Assembly (NCBI RefSeq): GCF_900117445.1
Contig: NZ_FPEJ01000001.1
Coordinates: 1 to 64,000, forward strand
Source of the DNA: Hyphomicrobium sp. NDB2Meth4
GTDB lineage: Bacteria > Pseudomonadota > Alphaproteobacteria > Rhizobiales > Hyphomicrobiaceae
Reading direction: 5' to 3'
DNA: 64,000 nucleotides
Every line of letters starts with the position of its first letter. The first letter of the stretch is position 1. Positions 46,385 through 54,581 of the stretch are shown here, in pieces. The translations under genes were made by a program, and so were the position numbers. Under the pieces are notes generated by a model. It had not been told where the DNA came from. It saw only the letters and a program-made list of their open reading frames with translations, and searched no databases.

Positions 46385-47860
46385 ATGCGGTCGGCAACGA
46401 GTTGCCTCCGTCGCGGGATGTTGTGTGCCGCGACACTGATGAGCTGTGCCCTGAGCACGCAGAATGCTTTGGCTGCTGACGACGCCGCGCACGCACTTGC
46501 ACAGAAATTCTCCCAGGCCGCCGACGACGGCGAACGCGCTGAGGAAGCGCGCCAGACCGAAGCACGCCGCAAGGCGGAAGCCGCCAAGCGCAAGGCAGCC
46601 GCCGAAGCCCAGCGCGCCGCCGACGAGGCAGAGATGCTGCGCCGTGCTCAGGCCGAAGCCGAGCAGCGTCACGCCGCCGACCAGGCACGCCTCAAAGCCG
46701 AGCTCGAAGCCGAGCAGCAGGCTGCCCGCGCTCAGGCCGATCAAATGGCTGCTCAAGCGCGCCAGCAACAGCTGGAACAGGAACGCCGCCAGGAAGAGGC
46801 ACGCCGCGCCGAAGCCGAACGCCTGACGCGCGAAGTGGAGGCAAAGCGTATTGCCGAAGAACGCCAAATCGCTGAGGAGCGCCGCATCGCCGAAGCAAAG
46901 GCCGAAGCTGCGCGCAAGGCAGAAGCCGCCCGTGTCGCCGAGCAGAAGCGCAAGGCCGAGGAGGCCCGCGTCGCTGAAATCCGCCGCGCGGCCGAGCAAG
47001 CCGAAAAGAGGCGCCAGGCCGAAGAAGCACGCGTTGCCGATCTGAGGCGTCAGGCACTTGAAGCCGAAGCGAAGCGCAAGACCGAGGAAGACCGCCTTGC
47101 CGAGCAGCGCCGCATCGCCGAAGCCAAAGAAGCCGAAACCCGCCGCGCCCTCGAAGCGCAGCGCGAAGCCGAGGCCCAGCGCATCGCCGAAAAATTCCGC
47201 ATCGCTCGCGAAGCCCGCGAGCGCAACAAGGCTACGCGCAACAGTCTCGGCGGACCTCTGCCCGAAGCGGCTGCTGCACCATCGCCTTTCATCGAGCAGG
47301 CAGCGCCCGCCCGCACTGCACGCCCTAGTTATCCGCAGCGCGTGACTGTGCTTGTCGTTATGCAGCCGCGCCGCCACGGCTTCGCCGGATCCAAGATGAC
47401 CGCTAACCCCGTCCTCTGCGTCGGCAACGATTGCTACGTCAGCAACGGCGCCGGCAAACCGGCCAGCGCCCTGCGCCGCGCCCAGGCACTCGGGCCCGGC
47501 AACACCATCGGCCGCAACGCAGGTGTCTGCCGCAACCATACCACGTGCGTGTTCCGCGGCGTGATGCTGCCCGCACCGCTATCCGCCATTCAGCCCGTGG
47601 ACATGGGCTTCCTGCGCCATGACCGCCGCGAGATCCGCACCGTGGAACCCGATTATTCGTGTGACGTTGCCGCCGGACAGCTCAGCTGCTCGGGCGCCAT
47701 CGAAACCGAAGGCTATCGCGCCTGGGTCATCCCCGAGCAAGTCGCGGAGAAAGCCGGAAGCCGCCTGATCGAGTACGCGCTCGATCACGGCCTGCCCGTC
47801 TCGCGCTCTGCTGGAATGGGCAGCTGGAATTCGACCGTTCAGGCCTCGCCGGTGAGATAG
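46385..47860 (+). CDS. Secreted protein with long Ala/Glu/Arg-rich coiled coil (TolA-like)
   Basis: Exported protein of 491 residues. Signal peptide at 1-31 (cleavage near NALA-AD). Residues ~35-280 are almost pure Ala/Glu/Arg/Lys heptad sequence (REARERNKAT, EAKRIAEERQIAEERRIAEA) that must form a long coiled coil like the TolA stalk, though this is not TolA by position or C-terminus. The C-terminal ~170 residues form a small domain with paired cysteines (VLCVGNDCYV, GVCRNHTTCVF, YSCDV, LSCSG). A GAGGA precedes the start. The last 22 bases overlap the convergent next gene. Role unknown, probably envelope structure. Confidence 0.7.
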   Translation: MRSATSCLRRGMLCAATLMSCALSTQNALAADDAAHALAQKFSQAADDGERAEEARQTEARRKAEAAKRKAAAEAQRAADEAEMLRRAQAEAEQRHAADQARLKAELEAEQQAARAQADQMAAQARQQQLEQERRQEEARRAEAERLTREVEAKRIAEERQIAEERRIAEAKAEAARKAEAARVAEQKRKAEEARVAEIRRAAEQAEKRRQAEEARVADLRRQALEAEAKRKTEEDRLAEQRRIAEAKEAETRRALEAQREAEAQRIAEKFRIAREARERNKATRNSLGGPLPEAAAAPSPFIEQAAPARTARPSYPQRVTVLVVMQPRRHGFAGSKMTANPVLCVGNDCYVSNGAGKPASALRRAQALGPGNTIGRNAGVCRNHTTCVFRGVMLPAPLSAIQPVDMGFLRHDRREIRTVEPDYSCDVAAGQLSCSGAIETEGYRAWVIPEQVAEKAGSRLIEYALDHGLPVSRSAGMGSWNSTVQASPVR

Positions 47861-49221
47861 CCGATCCGCCCGTGCGAAACCTGACGTTTCGCTTCCAAGA
47901 ACTCGTACACCTCACGCGCATGCAGCGGCCGCCCCGTGCGGTCGATGCTGCGCCGTTCCAACGCCAGTAGCTCGGCTAGTAGCGGCTCCGCCGTCCTGTG
48001 CAGCATGGCCACGGCTTGAATGGTCGCGCGCTGCATGTTCGGCGGCACCTTGGGCACCACATCGGCGATGAGATCCTTCGCCCTGGACGACAGCTGCCCC
48101 GAAAGCTGGCCGAGATAGCCGATCAACTTGATCGGCATGTCTTCGCGGAATCGATATCCGTGCTCGTCCATCCATAGGAACAGCCGGTCCATCAGCAGAT
48201 CCTGCAGCCTCAGGCGCGAGGTCACACGATAGTCCTGCCACTCGGCAACCAGATCGAATGCCGGCTCCAGCTCGATGTCCGCGGGCGCGAATGTCTCGCG
48301 CGCGGTCACACCGATCCGCTCCACGAAATCGCGGTTCTTCATGTCGAAGCGCGTCGTGAACGTCGGCAGCATATACGCCCGGTCGCTGGCGAGTGCGAAG
48401 GCCTTCCGCACCAGCTTGGAGCAGAACAGCTCCTTGTTGCCGGAAAGCTCCATCGTGAAGTCGTACCAGATGTGCCGGCTGTCTTTTTCGTTGGAGTGCC
48501 GCACCAGCTCATGGATCAGCGCCGCCGCCCGCGCCGCAAGTTGCGCGTCGCGGTGCCGGAACAGCACGCACCTTCCGAGGCCATGCTGCAGCGTGTGGCT
48601 GAGCGGATTGATCACCGCACCTGCTTCGATCAGCGCTTCCACCACCCAATGCTTTCCGTTGGCATCGGTGTGAATGATCGCGAGGTGGCTGAACTGGCTG
48701 TCGACGTCTCCGATCCGCGCGATAGCGGCGCTGTTGTGATGCATGCCGCGCATCAGCAGCACATCGCCCGAGCGAAAGTCGATGTCTTGTCCGTTGTCGA
48801 ACGCCGGATTGACCAGGGTATTGATGTTGTGGCCGGTGAAGCCGCGCAGCGTTGCCTCGTCCGGCCCCAGGTGCGCATAGCGAATGTTCAATTCGCCCAG
48901 CATGTCGGTCGCATAGCGCGCGATCCGCAGCGCATTGCGCAACGCCTTCTGCCCCTGCAGCGTCATGAACCCGCGCGCGTGCCAATCGGCGATCTGACCG
49001 CGCAGCTTAAGCCGCAGCGCAAAGATCGATTGCGCGATGTCCGGGGCGAGCCGCGCCAGCGTCTGCACATCGTAGCGATCGAAGCTGACGTTGAACGTCG
49101 CCTCGTAAAGATCGTTGAGATTGGCGGCCAGCTCCTTTGCAGTGGTTGCTGGCCGCTCCGCGATCTCTCCGACGGCTGCGAGGTCCTCCTCGAGCCGGTG
49201 CCGGGGCGCAGTATGCAGCAT
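47839..49221 (-). CDS. YiiX-like permuted NlpC/P60 cysteine hydrolase
   Basis: Protein of 460 residues. An N-terminal helical region (1-145) precedes a permuted papain-like domain related to YiiX/YebB: GDVLLMRG at 152-159, catalytic-type His179 in FSHLAIIHTD, Glu195 in VVEAL and Cys267 in LFCSKLVRKAF. The C-terminal ~170 residues are helical and unknown. The family is proposed to hydrolyse peptide or acyl bonds. No signal peptide is seen, so it may be cytosolic. A strong GGGGAGGA precedes ATG 49221. It is convergent with, and overlaps, the coiled-coil gene. Confidence 0.75.
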   Translation of the reverse strand: MLHTAPRHRLEEDLAAVGEIAERPATTAKELAANLNDLYEATFNVSFDRYDVQTLARLAPDIAQSIFALRLKLRGQIADWHARGFMTLQGQKALRNALRIARYATDMLGELNIRYAHLGPDEATLRGFTGHNINTLVNPAFDNGQDIDFRSGDVLLMRGMHHNSAAIARIGDVDSQFSHLAIIHTDANGKHWVVEALIEAGAVINPLSHTLQHGLGRCVLFRHRDAQLAARAAALIHELVRHSNEKDSRHIWYDFTMELSGNKELFCSKLVRKAFALASDRAYMLPTFTTRFDMKNRDFVERIGVTARETFAPADIELEPAFDLVAEWQDYRVTSRLRLQDLLMDRLFLWMDEHGYRFREDMPIKLIGYLGQLSGQLSSRAKDLIADVVPKVPPNMQRATIQAVAMLHRTAEPLLAELLALERRSIDRTGRPLHAREVYEFLEAKRQVSHGRIGYLTGEA

Positions 49222-49290
49222 CTTGTCCTCCCCTAGTCCCGCTACCTCCTTACCATGCCGGGGAAAGACGACGGATGCATGTTGGCAACA

Positions 49291-49869
49291 TCATGAAGGG
49301 CTGCTGCCACCCAGCAGTTTGACCGAGCTGGCCTGCGGGCCCATCGGCCCCTCCGCCACCGCCCGCGTCACATGCACGAGCGAGCCGATCTTGATGTTCT
49401 CGAACGAACCGTTTCCGCAGACTTCGCGGGAGAAATAGAGATCCGGCGAGTCCTTCACCTCGACAAACCCATAGTTCTGGTCGGGGAAGATGCGCACCAC
49501 CACGCCGGTATCGCCCGCCGTCCCGTGCACTTTCACCTCGCCCTTGCGGATCGCGCTGATCTGCTCGAGCTGGCGCTCAGCGGCCTCGAACACCCGGTTG
49601 ACGATCGGCGAATGGTCACCGTTCACCTGGCGCCGTTCTTCCTCGCCCTTGGCCACAACCGGACCGCGCCCGGGAATGTCGATCTCAACCGCGATAGCGA
49701 GCGGCGGCTTTGCCCCTTCCGGGCTACGGTGTGGAATTTCGACGACGACGCGCGCGCCCGTTATGTTTGGGTAGAAGCGCTGCAGCCGCTTGGCACGTTC
49801 GCGGATCAGCGCTTCCATAGAAGCCGAGCTTTCCACGTTTTTGAATGCGATCTGCAGAGGTCTTTCCAT
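49291..49869 (-). CDS. Ribosome hibernation factor fused to a cold-shock domain
   Basis: Protein of 192 residues. Residues 1-105 are HPF/RaiA-like (PLQIAFKNVESSASMEALIRE, shown in part; VVVEIPHRSPEGAKP; PIVNRVFEAAERQLEQI), the domain that silences ribosomes in stationary phase. Residues ~120-185 are a cold-shock (OB-fold) RNA-binding domain with RNP1-like NYGFVEV and RNP2-like DLYFSRE. The usual long HPF tail is thus replaced by CSD. Start ATG 49869 follows GGAGAG; the longer open frame to 49989 is unlike the family. It may be the only HPF in this region, as none lies beside rpoN. Confidence 0.9.
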   Translation of the reverse strand: MERPLQIAFKNVESSASMEALIRERAKRLQRFYPNITGARVVVEIPHRSPEGAKPPLAIAVEIDIPGRGPVVAKGEEERRQVNGDHSPIVNRVFEAAERQLEQISAIRKGEVKVHGTAGDTGVVVRIFPDQNYGFVEVKDSPDLYFSREVCGNGSFENIKIGSLVHVTRAVAEGPMGPQASSVKLLGGSSPS

Positions 49870-50064
49870 AGTTCTCTCCGTTCTTCGGTCGCAACGTATC
49901 GACGCGCAATCAAAGCGCCCACTCATGGTCGTCCGATGGCGCATCGGTGGTAATTGATGTGGCGCAAGCTGCTGAAAGAGTAGCGGCATTTCTCAAGTGG
50001 CAATTGTCCCGTCGTTTGCATCCCTGGGCCGGGCGCACACTGGCGCCAGACGCCGTGCGCCCGC

Positions 50065-50340
50065 CTACTGCTTCAGATTATTGATGTTGAGTGTGTCGGA
50101 GTTGGAATCAACATCCGCCGGATTGAAAGGCGTCGGATCGTTCTCGATTCCAGGCATCGGTGGCTTGGCGTTTGGATTTGCCCAAGGCGGGCGATAGCCC
50201 GTGTCCGGCTCAGGCTGCGGCACGGCGGCCGGCCTTTCGACCTCGACACTGGTCCCGTCCTCAGCGCTCATTGCAGCGCCGGTCGGAAGCAACACCATCA
50301 ATCCGGTGATGGCGATAACGCGAAAGCCCCAATGTGTCAT
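50065..50340 (-). CDS. Small hypothetical exported protein
   Basis: 91-residue protein with a signal peptide (FRVIAITGLMVLLPTGAAM, cleavage after about 25) and a short Pro/Asn-rich mature region (EPDTGYRPPWANPNAKPPM). No family recognised. Located between the HPF-like and hydrolase genes on the same strand, about 67 bases downstream of the hydrolase stop. Confidence 0.45.
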   Translation of the reverse strand: MTHWGFRVIAITGLMVLLPTGAAMSAEDGTSVEVERPAAVPQPEPDTGYRPPWANPNAKPPMPGIENDPTPFNPADVDSNSDTLNINNLKQ

Positions 50341-50406
50341 GGCGGCGCTCGCCCTTCTGTAACTTCACCGACCAGCTTTCCACGGACTGACGCGTCTGTC
50401 GATGCC

Positions 50407-51225
50407 TCATTCGCTGTGCGGCTTAGCGTCCCGCGCGACCTGCCCGATTTTATTGAAAAGCAGGGCTAAATCCTCCGGCCGCGACAGCCGATGCTCGCCG
50501 TCGGGGATTTCCACCATCTCGGCCCAATTCCCCTGCAGCAGGCTCATCAGAGCGCGCGCGTGGCCGATCGGCACGGCGGCGTCCAGGCGCCCCTGCAGGA
50601 TGACGACCGGGCGTCCGGGATCGAACGGTTCATTTGCCATAAGATGATTGCGCCCCTCCTCGATCAAGGCCCGCGTGATCTCGTAGGGCGCTCCGTATTC
50701 GGAAGGTTGACGGTACACGCCAGTCTCGGCCATCTCCTGCCGCGCCCGCGCATCGAACTGCTTCCACATCAGCTCTTCGGTCATGTCCCAGGCCGGCGCG
50801 ATCAGCACCAGACCGGCGATGCGCTTTGCCTCCTCGGGAGCTGCCCGCATCAGCCGCCGCAGCAGAAGCAGCGCGATGTAGCCGCCCATGCTGGAGCCAA
50901 TGATAATCTGCCGGCCCGAGGTGAGCCGGAACACGGCCTCGGCCTCGTCCAGCCAAGCGCCGATGGTGCCGTCGAGAAAGGCTCCGCCGGAAACGCCATG
51001 CCCCGAATAGTCAAAGCGCGTGCAGCCATAGCCATTGGCCTTGGCAAAGACGGCAAGCTCCGTGGCCTTGGTGCTCGCCATGTCGGACTTGTAGCCCGAT
51101 AGCCAGAACAGCCCCATTTCCCCGTCCGGAGCCGGATCGATGCGATAGGCGATGCGGCGCGGCAGCGCGCCGGCAACCGATTTCATGTCAAGGAATTGCG
51201 GTTCGCTGTCACTCAATCTAAACAA
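50407..51225 (-). CDS. Alpha/beta hydrolase
   Basis: Serine hydrolase of the alpha/beta fold, 272 residues, probably cytosolic (no signal peptide). Nucleophile Ser in GSSMGGYIALLLL (GxSxG, about residue 119), Asp in LQGRLDAAVP and His in IPDGEHRLSRPED complete the triad. FDYSGHGVSGG forms the oxyanion region. Family members act on diverse esters or peptides, so the substrate is unknown. It is divergent from the glycosyltransferase gene with only 26 bases between starts. Confidence 0.85.
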   Translation of the reverse strand: MFRLSDSEPQFLDMKSVAGALPRRIAYRIDPAPDGEMGLFWLSGYKSDMASTKATELAVFAKANGYGCTRFDYSGHGVSGGAFLDGTIGAWLDEAEAVFRLTSGRQIIIGSSMGGYIALLLLRRLMRAAPEEAKRIAGLVLIAPAWDMTEELMWKQFDARARQEMAETGVYRQPSEYGAPYEITRALIEEGRNHLMANEPFDPGRPVVILQGRLDAAVPIGHARALMSLLQGNWAEMVEIPDGEHRLSRPEDLALLFNKIGQVARDAKPHSE

Positions 51226-51251
51226 CCCTTTCGCCGCCGGAGGATTAGCTT

Positions 51252-52442
51252 GTGGCCGAGAAGCGCCCGACCATACTGCAGATCATCCCGGAGCTCGATA
51301 CCGGCGGAGCGGAGCTTTCCACCATCGAGATCGCCGACGCCGTGCATACCGCCGGCGGCCATTGCATCGTCCTGACGGAAGGCGGTCGCCTCGTTCAGCG
51401 TCTGCGCGACACGGGCGCCGAGGTGCACTTCTTCTCGGCCGCCACCAAGAACCCGATCCACATGCTGTGGAACGCGCACCGCATCGCCAACATCGTCCGC
51501 CGCCAGAGCGTCTCGCTGATCCACGCGCGCAGCCGCGCGCCCGCTTGGAGCGCATTGATCGCCGCCCGGCGCACCGGCGTGCCCTTCGTTACGACCTACC
51601 ACGGCGCCTACGCGGAAAAATCCGAGCTCAAGCGCAAGTACAACAGCGTCATGGCACGCGGCGACGTCGTCATCGCCAATTCCAATTACACCGCCGACCT
51701 CGTTCGCATGCGCTACGGAACGCCGCGCTCTAAGCTGCGCGTGATCTATCGCGGCGTCGATGGCCGTCTGTTCGATCCGGTGAATGTCGCCGCGACCCGC
51801 GTCGAGGCCGTCCGCCGCCGCTGGGGCGTCGAAGACAAGCAGCGCGTCGTACTGCATGCTGCTCGCCTGACGCCGTGGAAAGGTCAGCGCTACGTCATCG
51901 AGGCAGCTCAGATCCTCAAGCAGCGCGGCATCGGCGATGAGGTCGTCTTCATCCTTGCGGGCGACGCCCAGCGCCGCGGCGCCTACCAGGCAGCCCTCGT
52001 ACAGCAGATCGAAGCCGCCGGACTCGAGGGCAGTGTGCGCCTCGTCGGCCACGAGGACGACATGGCCGCCGCCTTCCGCGCCGCACACATCGCGGTCGTC
52101 GCCTCGATTGAGCCCGAAGCCTTCGGCCGCGCCGCCACCGAAGCGCAGGTGATGTCGACGCCGGTCATCGCAACGGACATCGGCGCGCCGCCCGAAACCG
52201 TGCTCGGTCGCCCCGGCGTGCCGGCAACGCGCGCCACCGGCTGGCTTGTCCCGCCCGAGGATGCAACTTGCATCGCTGATGCTCTCGCCGAAGCATTTGC
52301 CATGTCCGGAACTGATCTGACCCGCATGGGCGAGCGCGCCCGCGACCACGTGCTGAGGTCATTCTCGCTGCGGCAGATGAAGCAGCAGACGCTCCAGGTC
52401 TATGACGAATTGCTCGGCACTGAGCTCGCGCAAAAGGTCTGA
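51252..52442 (+). CDS. GT4-family glycosyltransferase
   Basis: Two-domain GT-B retaining glycosyltransferase, 396 residues, adding a nucleotide-activated sugar to an envelope glycan. N-terminal IIPELDTGGAELSTIEIADA is the family acceptor-domain opening; C-terminal nucleotide-binding domain has EPEAFGRAATEAQVM (E-x7-E, near 290). The start is GTG 51252 shortly after GGAGG. In a region with galE, galU and kdsD, it may serve LPS or exopolysaccharide. Sugar specificity is not determinable. Confidence 0.9.
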   Translation: MAEKRPTILQIIPELDTGGAELSTIEIADAVHTAGGHCIVLTEGGRLVQRLRDTGAEVHFFSAATKNPIHMLWNAHRIANIVRRQSVSLIHARSRAPAWSALIAARRTGVPFVTTYHGAYAEKSELKRKYNSVMARGDVVIANSNYTADLVRMRYGTPRSKLRVIYRGVDGRLFDPVNVAATRVEAVRRRWGVEDKQRVVLHAARLTPWKGQRYVIEAAQILKQRGIGDEVVFILAGDAQRRGAYQAALVQQIEAAGLEGSVRLVGHEDDMAAAFRAAHIAVVASIEPEAFGRAATEAQVMSTPVIATDIGAPPETVLGRPGVPATRATGWLVPPEDATCIADALAEAFAMSGTDLTRMGERARDHVLRSFSLRQMKQQTLQVYDELLGTELAQKV

Positions 52443-52645
52443 GCCGCCATTTTCGCTGAGCGCCACACTGTGCGCAAAACGTCAGCAGAAGCCCCCGGCA
52501 AGATTGCACAATCACCGTCTCGCTGACATTGCGCGGCCGAACTGCGACCATCGGGTAATTTTCTATACGAATAGAGTAAGGTATTTTCAGACCCCGCCCG
52601 GAAGACGGATTTTTTCCCCTTCCCAATGCGGAAAGAGACCAGACC

Positions 52646-53128
52646 ATGAGCGTCACTATTATTTTCGGATCGGACGGCGGTGCAACGCGCGGCGTAGCTT
52701 CGAGGATCTCTAAAAAATGCCAAGGGCGGTCCGTCGACATCAAAGACGCGACGACCTCGGATTTCGAGAACTGCACTCTTCTGATCCTCGGATCGCCGAC
52801 ATACGGCGACGGCACTTTGCAGTCTGACTGGGAAGAACACATCGAAAAGCTGCGAACCGCCGACATCAAGGGCAAACGCGTCGCCATCTTCGGCACCGGC
52901 GACCAGCAGACCTATCCGCTCTCCTTCGTCGATGCGATCGGCATCCTCTATGAAGAGGTATCCGCACTCGGCGCAGAAGTTGTCGGTTTCACCGAAACGG
53001 CCGGCTACGACTATTCCGGTTCCGCCGCTGAGCGCGACGGCAAATTCGTCGGCCTTGCCCTCGATCTCGATACCCAATCAAGCATGACAGAAAAGAGGGT
53101 AACTGCATGGTTGAGCCAATTGCTCTGA
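52646..53128 (+). CDS. Flavodoxin
   Basis: FMN-binding electron carrier, 160 residues, long-chain type. Phosphate loop is FGSDGGATRGVASRI (T replaced pattern near 9-15); PTYGDGTLQSDW near 48-60 and GTGDQQTYPLSFVDA near 85 are FMN-contact loops. Flavodoxins substitute for ferredoxin under iron limitation or feed reductases. The upstream 200-base region is AT-rich relative to surroundings (near 52555-52590) but I cannot assign a Fur or Irr box. Its stop lies inside the next gene (22-base overlap). Confidence 0.95.
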   Translation: MSVTIIFGSDGGATRGVASRISKKCQGRSVDIKDATTSDFENCTLLILGSPTYGDGTLQSDWEEHIEKLRTADIKGKRVAIFGTGDQQTYPLSFVDAIGILYEEVSALGAEVVGFTETAGYDYSGSAAERDGKFVGLALDLDTQSSMTEKRVTAWLSQLL

Positions 53129-53535
53129 TCGGCACCCGCGACCCGGCCCTCTCGCCCCAGCCCACCAGTGCGGAAAACGGCATTCCCGTGCTGCGCCTGT
53201 TCCATCACAGCCTCTACGAGCTGAAGCGTGGCGTCCGCGCCCTGTTCCTCATGACCGTCAGCCGCCCCGAGCTTGAATTGGTTCACCCCAAGCTGGTGAC
53301 CCAGGATATTTCCTATTTCGTCCAGGAGCTGAACCCGGCAAAGGTCAATCTGTTCTTCGGATCGGCCCCACACGTCGCCGTAGCGCAGCTCCTGGTGACG
53401 CGCCCGCTCTACGCGCTCACCGCCGAGGAAGACTTCATGCTCGGCACATTGCTCGGATACGATTGCGAGCAGCAGTGCCGCCGCTTCCTCACCCGTTCAG
53501 TGCACAGCACCGAGGCCGCATTGGCCGCGGAATAG
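53107..53535 (+). CDS. Hypothetical protein coupled to flavodoxin
   Basis: 142-residue soluble protein overlapping the flavodoxin gene by 22 bases, so translation is coupled. It resembles the small flavodoxin-linked DUF2023-type proteins: VLRLFHHSLYELKRGVRALFL and VNLFFGSAPHVAVAQLL are its most distinctive segments; the C-terminus has CEQQC. That family assignment is from memory and uncertain. It may help flavodoxin loading, regulation or partner binding. Confidence 0.65.
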   Translation: MVEPIALIGTRDPALSPQPTSAENGIPVLRLFHHSLYELKRGVRALFLMTVSRPELELVHPKLVTQDISYFVQELNPAKVNLFFGSAPHVAVAQLLVTRPLYALTAEEDFMLGTLLGYDCEQQCRRFLTRSVHSTEAALAAE

Positions 53536-53565
53536 CGAAGCTCGGGCAGCCTCCGCCGCCCACGA

Positions 53566-54495
53566 TTAAGGCCCGCGCATTTCCTTCCGCGTGCTCTCCT
53601 TGGGCTTCGCGACCACCGCGCGACGCAGCCGCCCATCCGTAACCGCGCCGTGCACCACTGTTTCAATGTACCGCGGCAGCGCGAATGAAGCATTGTGCAC
53701 CGCCGGCGTCCAATACCTTGTCGCGATCCCGCGCTTGGCTTGGCGCTTCGCCAGCTTCTTCACCGTGATGTCGAGGTGATCGTCTTCATCCGACGCCCAG
53801 TTAAGCGCGAACGGGCCACCGAAATAGCACGGCTGCGTGCACAGGTACGGCGCCACATGATTGAACAGGGTCGCGAACGAACGCGTCGTGTCGCGCAAAT
53901 GATCGGGAAACAGGAAAGGCAAACCGTTCTGCGTAACCAAGATGCCGTCTTCCTTCAGCGCATGCTTGCACGCGGCAAAGAACTCGGGCGTATGCAGCAC
54001 CGCCGAAGGTCCAATCGGCTCCGATGAATCTACGATGATGGCGTCGAAGCGCTCTTCCGTTTCAGCAACGAACTTCCTTCCATCGGCAATCACCACCACG
54101 GTGCGTTCATCATCGAATGTATTGCCCGGGATCTCCGGGTAGTACTTCAGCGCCGTGTCGATCACCTCTCGGTCGATTTCGCACAACAACGCCCGTTCGA
54201 CCGACGGATGCTTCAGCACTTCGCGCAGCACGCCACCATCGCCGCCGCCGACCACCAGCACCTGCCGGGGCTTATCGAGGGCCATCAGCGGAACATGCGC
54301 CATCATCTCGTGATAGATGAACTCGTCCGACGTCGTCAGCTGACACACGCCATCGAGCATCAGCACCGTGCCCCAAGTGCGATTCTTGAAAATAACGAGA
54401 TGCTGGTGCTCGGTCTTCACCTCATGCAGCACCTCGTCCGCCGCAAGGCGCACGCGCCAATGGGGATGAAACGTCTCCTCGATCCAGCGATCCAT
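53566..54495 (-). CDS. speE: Spermidine synthase (polyamine aminopropyltransferase)
   Basis: Transfers aminopropyl from decarboxylated SAM to putrescine. 309 residues. The N-terminal beta-strand domain opens with WIEETFHPHWRVRLAADE; the SAM site is VLVVGGGDGGVLREVLKH (near 80), and the catalytic and substrate region is ADGRKFVAETEERFDAIIVDSSEP (here broken up). The C-terminal tail of ~20 basic residues is a little longer than usual. It is convergent with the flavodoxin pair. Confidence 0.95.
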   Translation of the reverse strand: MDRWIEETFHPHWRVRLAADEVLHEVKTEHQHLVIFKNRTWGTVLMLDGVCQLTTSDEFIYHEMMAHVPLMALDKPRQVLVVGGGDGGVLREVLKHPSVERALLCEIDREVIDTALKYYPEIPGNTFDDERTVVVIADGRKFVAETEERFDAIIVDSSEPIGPSAVLHTPEFFAACKHALKEDGILVTQNGLPFLFPDHLRDTTRSFATLFNHVAPYLCTQPCYFGGPFALNWASDEDDHLDITVKKLAKRQAKRGIATRYWTPAVHNASFALPRYIETVVHGAVTDGRLRRAVVAKPKESTRKEMRGP

Positions 54496-54581
54496 TTAGC
54501 CTCCTCAGCAGCAGCACACGCCGATGCCGCCGACCCAGAGGGAATACCACGCCGGGCAGACTTTTCTACACGTGCCGCGCG

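Noticed and set aside
46211-47539. 442-codon antisense frame rich in Phe/Gly/Leu
   Set aside because: Reverse complement of the repetitive Ala/Glu/Arg coiled-coil codons; composition is an artefact.
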